Part shown: positions 51,801 to 60,800 of the stretch, piece after piece
Numbering within the stretch: the stretch's first letter is position 1
Layout: each line of letters starts with the position of its first letter
Assembly: GCA_949316235.1 (NCBI GenBank)
Contig: OX438749.1
Coordinates: 5,040,914 to 5,104,913, forward strand
Direction: 5' to 3'
Origin: Oegoconia quadripuncta
Lineage: Eukaryota; Arthropoda; Insecta; Lepidoptera; Autostichidae
DNA: 64,000 nucleotides
The notes under the pieces: model-generated
What the model was told of the DNA's origin: nothing
What the model saw: the letters and a program-made list of their open reading frames with translations, nothing else
The model's database searches: none
Made by a program: the position numbers and the translations under genes

Positions 51801-54800
51801 TGCTCTAGGAAGTATTTGTCTCTGAGGCGGCGTGCGCGCATCTCTTGGGAGAGGCCGGCCGGCTCTGGGATAGCGCCGTCCAACGGCATCAGCTGGATGA
51901 GGGATGCGAAACATCGCGTGGACATCACGCGGACCGCCTCGCAGTGATCGCTCATACGGCCTGGTAATAAAATAATTGTAGTAACAAATAAACCAAACTC
52001 TATATAAAAAAGTACTACTAGAAGCAGACGCCATTTTGTATTTTGTGGGCGCCATGTTGGATTCTTTACAATAAAATGTATTTTATAATATTGTGGATCA
52101 AGACGGAATGGGCCATGAAGAAGAGGGATGAAAGAAAATTGCATGCAGCAGAGATGAAAATGTTGAGATAGCTGAGTGGAGTGACGAGGATGGATAAAAT
52201 AAGGAATGAAGGGAGTTTCAAAGTGGCACCCGTGACAGAAAAGTAGTAAGGAAGCCGTATGGCTTGGTATGGACATGTTACGAGAAGGGATGAAACGCAT
52301 GTGGCTATGAGAGAGTGATGAATATGGACATCGATGGTTGGAAAGGAAAAGGAAGACCACGGAAAAGATGGATGGATTGTGTGAGGTGTGATATGAAGTT
52401 GCAAGCTGTAAATTAATAGAAATAATGTTGGCGCAGGACCGATCATTGTGGAGACTTTTGGGAGAGGCCTTGGCCCAGCAGTGAACGTCTTTCGGCTGAT
52501 GAATGTTGGCTTTGAACTAAAACATAATGTTTTAGTTCAAAAAAAGTACACCTCTAGAAATCGTTGTATTGCTCAAATGGACTATGTGTTACTCAGAAAG
52601 GGGGTATTATATAACAGAAGACATTTCCAGAAATAAAATATTGATGATAAAATTGATAAAGTCACGCAATTGGCAGAAGTTGTGATATTGCGAACCTGTA
52701 GGGTTGATGCCGCTGGGTTTTCGCGCTTTTATGGAATCATAAAATTTACATTTATTTATTTATTTACATAAAATCAACATCATTATTCCAAATTTTTATA
52801 CAGAAAACAAATGCTAAAGTTATGCTAATTAAAGATTCTTATTATGTTACCGTTATACGGTTATCGTTATAATTGAATGGGTAACGTTTTAATTATATTA
52901 CAATAAAATTGGTACTTTTCCATTACATAACATACATACCTAGTAAAGGTACGACGAGCAGCACGATGTACGGCACCACTTGTAGCTGCAGAGCTTCCAC
53001 GACGCGAGAAAGAGCCTCGGCCGCGCCGCATCGCACCCGGTCGCTACGGACATCGCCCAGCGCAGGGATCAGCTGCCAAACACGTAATGAAGATACGATA
53101 CATCACAATGTCGTAACATTATAGAAGAAAAATACAAGAAAAAACTCAGTTGTGCAATTCAAAATAATTCAACAGTCTAACAAAAAGCGGATCTAGGCTT
53201 CGAGGCAGAGGTCCAGCCAGGACAGATTACAAAATGAAATAATTTCTGATGACCGATTGGTGCAGCGGACAGTGGTATCGATTCGGATGTACACCAACTA
53301 AACTAAAACCAGTTTTAAACTAGTACTGTCTGTTTCTCCCTGGAACAGTATGATACGACGGTACCAGTCCAAAACTGGTTTTAGTTTAGTTGGTGTGTAC
53401 ATCCGAATCGATACCATTGACTCTGTTTGCGAAACCAACATAGCGGGGAATCCCGCGAGGCGTAATGTCTGTGTGATGAATACGAACATTTATTCCCGAG
53501 TCATGGATGTTTATATAAATATTTAGGTATGTTTATCCATTATCTAATGTACATAGAACAGCTTTGCTCGGTTAGATAGATACTTAGGACTGGATAATTG
53601 GTGTAAGTGTCCGAAATATTTATCTATGATCTGCCTGCGACATATATACAATGTGTCCCGGAGAGAAGTGACCAGCGGGCGTAGTTTGAAAATTTATACA
53701 AAATTATCGATAAATCATTTAAATTTAGAGACCTAACTGCTTTTGTTTTTTAAAAATTGTTAATTCTTTTTTTTAATAGACATCTCTGACCTTCTGCACT
53801 ATTTTAGTCATAATTTCTTTGTTTTTACGTCTTTCCCAATTCTTTTTTTTTAATTCAGTGCTGTTATTATTATTCATCAAATTAAGTTATGAAAATTATC
53901 CCAAAACAAATAAATAATTTATTAAAAAAGAAATAAACTTAAAATTCGACCAACAAAACTGTATTTCTTTAAGTTTAAAAATAAAAAAACGAAAAATGTC
54001 CCTATAACATCATGTTTTTTTTTAATTATTATGATACTACATGATATTCTCTAAAATATCCTCGAACAATGTTTTTAGTTATTTCAAATAAATGTGAACG
54101 TACGAGACATTGAAATTGACCTTTTATGCTCCAGTAACTAGATAGAGATAAGTTTAAAAAAATGAAAGTAATGTTTTAAGCAGTTTATTTGCACATTTAA
54201 GTGTTTTGTTATTACAATGAATCATTTTGATTTTAACATGATAGTTTAATAATAAATAAAAGATACTTAATTTGTTAAAATGGTTGTTTATTAAGAAAAA
54301 TCAGGTAATTAATTAATTATGTTTTCAAAATGACCGCCGTCAGCGATTATGCAGGCCAGGGCCCTAAATGACATCCTTAGTGTAGTTCGCCTTATTTCTG
54401 CATGATTCTGCGCTATTTCTGCGGCAGCAGCATCGATTCTCTGTTTCAGCTGGTCTCTTGAAATTATTGGCACAGCATAAACTTTTTGCTTCATGTAGCC
54501 CCAGAAATAATAATCAAGAGGCGTCAAGTCTGGTGACCTCGGGGGCCATGCTACTGGACCGCCTCTGCCAATCCATCTTGGATAATTTTCATTGGCCTGG
54601 CCTGCATAACCGCTGACGGCGGTCATTTTGAAAACATAATTAATTAATTACCTGATTTTTCTTAATAAACAACCATTTTAACAAATTAAGTATCTTTTAT
54701 TTATTATTAAACTATCATGTTAAAATCAAAATGATTCATTGTAATAACAAAACACTTAAATGTGCAAATAAACTGCTTAAAACATTACTTTCATTTTTTT

Positions 54801-57800
54801 AAACTTATCTCTATCTAGTTACTGGAGCATAAAAGGTCAATTACAATGTCTCGTACGTTCACATTTATTTGTGTTGTGTATATAGAATAGGAGGGTATCC
54901 GTGAATACCACAAGAGGTGTCGGGTGAAATAAAGTGAGTGTGCTATAGACTACCGGCGGTTTTACTCGTGTCCCAACCTACAGGATATAGACCCCTGTTT
55001 CACATACGTACTAGTGGCGACGAGATTATTTATATTGTATACTTGCACCAATTAGTATATGCTAAAATGTTACCTACGCTGAATAGTGGAATGTGGTCCA
55101 GTTTTGACCACACACAACAGGAATGGTCAACGTTCGTGAAAAAGTTGGAGCAAGGGTTTATCGCGAGTGGTTTCGATGAATCATCGGACAAAGCCGGTAT
55201 AAAACGTCGTGCATTCCTACTCAGCGCACTCAGCGACAATACCTACCAGTTGGCCGCCAACCTCGCGCTACCCGACGAACTCGATACAAAATCATACGAC
55301 GAAGTTGTGGGTATCTTGTCCGAACATTTTACACCGAAACGCTGCGGATTCGCCGAACGTTACCATTTCTATGCGGCGGTGCAGCGATCCGGCGAGACTG
55401 CAGCGCAGTGGGCGGCGCGTTTGAGAGGACTCGCCGCGCATTGCAACTTCAAGCATTTGCAGGACTCGTTATTGGATAAATTCGTAATGGGCATGCTACC
55501 CGGTCACGAAAGGGAGAAGATGTTCGCCCAGGACATAAAAGAGTTGACACTCGCAAGGGCGATCGACATCGCTGAGAGTGTACGTTGCGCACGCGCAGGC
55601 GCGGCAGCCCCCCCCGGCCCGGCAAGCGCAGGCGGCGCGGGCGCGGGTGGCGCCGGAGATACTGTGTACAGGATTGGGAAGACATTCACGGCAGGCGGCT
55701 CGGGGCGTTCGGATGCAAAAAAGTGTTCCGTGTGTGGTCGTACGAATCACGATGCTAAGCAATGTCGTTTTGCAAATTATAAGTGCGGCAAGTGTAAGGT
55801 GAAAGGTCACCTACGTAAAATGTGCAGTGCTAACGTGAAATACGTGGAAGCGGGTGAGGTGAGCGAGGGCGATGACGGTGAGTTATTCAATATCCGCTGT
55901 CTCAATGGCGCTCCCATGACGGATGTGTTAGAGGTTAATGGAGTTAAATTGCAGTTTGAAATTGATAGTGGCTCAGCTGTTACGGTGATATCAGAACGAA
56001 CGTACGAGACTATTCTGAGCAGTAGTGTGCCATTATCGCCGACATGTAGAAAATTATTAAATTATACCGGAGGTACTATCCATTGCATCGGTATTGTTCG
56101 CACGCCCGTGACGTACGAAGGTCAATCGAATGACCTTGATATTTACGTGGTGCGAGATGGCGGTCCGCCACTGCTGGGCCGCGACTTCATTTCTAAGTTC
56201 GGTTTACAGCTAGCTTCTGTAAATTTTTGTGAACGGTCAAAATCAGACAGTGTAATAGTTAGCGAATTGTTTTCCGAGTACTCCGATGTTTTGACCGATA
56301 ATTTAGGTTGCTTTAATAAATATAAAGTTAAATTACCACTAAAAAAGGACGCAAGACCAATTTTTATCAAAGCACGGCCAGTGGCTTTCGCCCTCAGGGA
56401 CAGGGTAAACAAGGAAATCGATAGGTTATTGGATCTAGGTATACTGTCTCCCATCGAGCATTCGGACTACGCGTCGCCCATTGTACCTGTCTTGAAAAAG
56501 AACGGCACGGTTAGGCTCTGCGCAGACTATTCACAAACGGTGAATAAACAGTTATTAATTGAGACCTACCCCTTGCCGACGGTGGAGGAATTATTCTCTA
56601 GGCTACATGGCGGAGCTGCATACTCTAAGTTAGATATGTCCATGGCTTATAATCAATTTCCCTTGGATGATCCCCTGAATGTCACTTGCATTAATACTCA
56701 TCGTGGTCTTTTCAAGTTTACACGAATGGTTTTTGGGCTGTCGTCGGCACCCGCGATTTTTCAACGCGCTATATCTTGTGTATTGTCCGGTATTGACGGC
56801 GTCCAATGTTTCTTGGATGACATTGTAGTAACGGGGCCCACAAATGCGGCCCACTTGAGAAGCCTACGGTTGGTGTTGCAGCGATTACGGGAGGCTGGGT
56901 TAACATTACAACGGGAAAAATGTTCTTTTTTTCAGGACGAAATCGCGTACCTGGGGTATATAATTAACAAAACGGGAATTAAAAAGTCACCTGAGAAAGT
57001 TGAGGCTATAATGAACGCGCCCACACCTAAAAATTTAGCAGGGTTACAGTCCTTTTTAGGGTTAGCCAATTATTACAGAAATTTTGTACAGGGCGCATCA
57101 ACTATACTATGTCCACTATATAACCTACTGAGGAAGGGTGTCAAATGGCATTGGTCGGAGGAACAGGATAAAGCGTTTAAGGATATAAAATTAAGGTTGG
57201 CATCAGATAAAGTGCTGGCTCATTTTAATCCAAACGCTAAAATTATTTTAACAGTGGACGCATCCCCGGGAGGGCTGGGTGCGATCCTTTCGCAAGTGGA
57301 GACAGACGGCTGCGAGAGACCTATATCTTTCGCATCACGCACCCTAAACGCAGCAGAGAAAAACTACTCTCAAATTCAAAAGGAGGCTACAGCCATTATT
57401 TTTGGCGTTAGGCGTTACCATCAGTATTTATACGGCAGATCAGATCCATTCATACTGCGCTCTGACCATAAGCCGTTAATTTCAATTTTTGGGCAACGCC
57501 GGGGGATTCCGGAGGTTTCGGCAAATCGTTTGCAAAGATATGCAATGTTTTTATCTGCATATAATTACACAATAGAATACATTCGAAGCGCAAATAATAG
57601 TGCCGATTATCTTTCGCGCGCAACACTGCCCGACCGACCGGGTGATGGGCAGAGTGCGGGTGAGTGGCGTGTGGACGCGGAGGCGGGTGACGAGGTCGCT
57701 GCCTACGTCAACTTTGTGGTGGATGGGACCTTGCCCGTTACGCTTAATGAGTTACGTGTAGACACCGGTAACGATAGGGTGTTGTCTAGGGTGATTCGCT

Positions 57801-60800
57801 ATGTACAACAGGGATGGCCCAGTAAAATAGCGGATGTTAGTATAAAACCATATCATCAATGTCGGCTACAGTTAGCCTATGAAAATGGTTGTTTGATGAG
57901 AGGACACAAGGTTGTTATTCCGCAGACACTATGGCGAAAAGTTCTATTACAAGTTCATAGTTCACATATGGGCATTGTTAAGTTTTGTAAGGCGGAAGTA
58001 CGATCAAGATTTTGGTTTCCCGGGGTAGACAAAGCGCTAGAAAAATTAATTAACTCGTGCGAGGTTTGTACTAGGCTACACCCGTCCCCACCCCGGGCAC
58101 CTTTAGCACCGTGGTCATTCCCACGCAAACCGTTCTACCGATTACACTGCGATTTGCTCGGTCCTCTCAATGGCCACATGTATTTTGTAGTTGTTGACGC
58201 CTACACAAAATGGGTGGAATGTTATGATATGAAGAGTAATACGACCAGTACAATGTATTAATAAAATGCATGAGTTCATGTCTCGATTCGGTATCCCAAA
58301 TTCAATTGTGAGCGATAATGGCACATGCTTCACTTCGGACGAATTTAAAAGGTTTTGCGAGACCAATTGTATATCACACGTAACGACGCCTGTGTATCAT
58401 CCCGCTAGTAACGGGCAGGCGGAGAGTTATGTTAAAATAATTAAACGAGGTATAAAGTCGGCTCTCTTAACTGCTACGTCTCAAAATGATATTACTATTA
58501 AACTGTTAAAATATTTATTCGATTACCGCAATTCTATTCATAGTACCACCGGCTCTTCGCCAGCTCAGTTAGTATACGGCCGACAATTAAGATCAATGTT
58601 GGATTTTATAAACCCATCATACACGTCATCGTCCTCGCACGCCGCACTCGCTGACACAGTGTTAGGGAATCAGTCTTTGCAGATTAAAAGACACGGTGGC
58701 GTGGTGAGGGCAGAGTATGAACCACAAGATGAAATATTATATAAAAAATATACCGGAAAGGACAAATTCTTTTGGACGAGAGGGATTGTATTGAAAAAAA
58801 TTGGTAATGTCGTGTACTTAATTATGGACTACGCTAACAATGAAATCAAAATTAAAAGACATAAGAACCAATTAATACCGTATGTGGAGAAGGAGGAAGT
58901 TGTAGAGGAAAGGGTCACCAATGTAGAGCCTGGCACAAATCGCCATAGTCATCAACGGCAAATTATACCGTTCCCCCTACGACCGAGACTGAGGGAGGTA
59001 ACGCGTGATTTGGGGGGAGGAGAAGTGGAAGGTCAGCCTTCTGTAGCTCCAGCTGAGGTAGTTGCAATCACCGAGGTTGACCCACACACACGGGAGGTCA
59101 CCGACAGCGAAGACACGCCGTGCAATTCAGAGTCGTCCACGAGAGAGCCTCGACGGCCGGATACATTGGAGGTGGATCCTGTTAATGATGAGAGAGGCGA
59201 TAGCCAGCTTCCGACTACTTCAGATGCGATCACTAACGCCGCCGCACCACCCAGATTAATGTCCACAAGGGAAAGACCCAAATTTGATTATAGGCGCTTT
59301 TTTTAGTTAATTTAATATAACATAAAAATATAGGTGGAGGGATTGTTGTGTATATAGAATAGGAGGGTATCCGTGAATACCACAAGAGGTGTCGGGTGAA
59401 ATAAAGTGAGTGTGCTATAGACTACCGGCGGTTTTACTCGTGTCCCAACCTACAGGATATAGACCCCTGTTTCACATACGTACTAATTTGAAATAACATA
59501 AAACATTGTTCGAGGATATTTTAGAGAATATCATGTAGTATCATAATAATTAAAAAAAAACATGATGTTATAGGGACATTTTTCGTTTTTTTATTTTTAA
59601 ACTTAAAGAAATACAGTTTTGTTGGTCGAATTTTAAGTTTATTTCTTTTTTAATAAATTATTTATTTGTTTTGGGATAATTTTCATAACTTAATTTGATG
59701 AATAATAATAACAGCACTGAATTAAAAAAAAAAGAATTGGGAAAGACGTAAAAACAAAGAAATTATGACTAAAATAGTGCAGAAGGTCAGACATGTCTAT
59801 TAAAAAAAAAGGATTAACAATTTTTAAAAAACAAAAGCAGTTAGGTCTCTAAATTTAAATGATTTATCGATAATTTTGTATAAATTTTCAAACTACGCCC
59901 GCTGGTCACTTCTCTCCGGGACACATTGTATATATGTGTTATTTATTATGCAGTTGTGTGAGTAAGTGACGAGATCACTTCGCTTTTAACAGAGCTGTAA
60001 CACTTTACAATAAAAAAGAATATATTTTTGTGTACTGCTAAAAATCGGTCATAGACGACCGGCTGGTGTAGTGGATATTGACTCTGTCAGCGAAACTAAC
60101 GGTTTCGAATCCCGCGAGGGGTAAATGCTTGTGTGATGAATACGAACATTTATTCCCGAGTCATGGATGTTTATATAAATATTTATGTATGTTTATCCGT
60201 TATCTAGTATCCATAGCACAAGCTTTGCTTAGTTTGGGACTAGATGATTGGTGCAAGTGTCCGAAATATAAAAAAAAAAAAAAATTACCTATATTTACTA
60301 CTTTCTTACACCACACTGGCTCAGGTTTAGGAAAAAATCGTATGAAAATGCTACTAGTGGTTACCCATCCAAAGGCTGACCGCGCCAGATATTGCTTAAC
60401 TTCGTTAATCGAAAACGAATAGCATATGAAACTCCGCGTGCTTCAAGCGACAACACGCCACTTGTCGTATGACGGACGACTGCCTAGAAGTGCCCATGAG
60501 GCTTTCCAATTTGTCCAACCTCCCCAGGCGCTCCACTACCTTCAGAACGTGTGCAACCATCCGAAGCTACTCGTATATACGCTTACCGCGAATGGCGATT
60601 TGTCGGGACTTGAGTAGGGGATCGTCAGGTTAGTCCAAAATAAGACACAAGTTAGGTGAAGTGCCAAATGTGTAATGAATCGCCCCCAAATATTACAATT
60701 CACTTATATTTATAACTTATTTCTATTTACGTCACTAGGCTTAGACTAATACACACTAAATATTGCATTAACGCAGTTTCTTGACACACTTACTTTTCCG

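Larger units (their letters stand above)
54872..59485 (+). mobile_element. Ty3/gypsy LTR retrotransposon, full length, one frame break
   Basis: The 4,614-bp element has two 142-bp LTRs (54,872-55,013 and 59,344-59,485) that look identical. Target duplication is ATTTG on both sides (54,867-54,871 and 59,486-59,490). A TGG-starting primer-binding site begins at 55,015 and a purine tract (AGGTGGAGGGA) lies at 59,332-59,342. Gag and Pol are in one frame, with order Gag, zinc knuckles, protease, RT, RNase H, integrase, as in Ty3/gypsy. There is no envelope gene. The short LTRs and single Gag-Pol frame suggest a Mag-like lineage (inference). It sits in the right arm of a mariner-like foldback inside a BTAF1 intron, sense strand opposite to BTAF1. 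Confidence 0.96.
53649..59928. mobile_element. Mariner-like foldback element with ~710-bp inverted arms, split by the LTR retrotransposon
   Basis: The ends read CAATGTGTCCCGGAGAG and its reverse complement, flanked by TA on both sides (53,647-53,648 and 59,929-59,930), as in Tc1/mariner elements. The left arm is 53,649 to about 54,362. The right arm is about 54,596-54,871 plus 59,491-59,928. Without the LTR element and one target duplication it is 1,661 bp. The arms are nearly identical with scattered differences. The centre keeps only the C-terminal end of a transposase gene. Confidence 0.92.

Noticed and set aside
60426..60617. A plus-strand exon of a second BTAF1-like gene
   Set aside because: Only 41 bp of exon are present, followed by unrelated sequence; no other plus-strand BTAF1 exons exist. 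It is the inverted partial duplicate.
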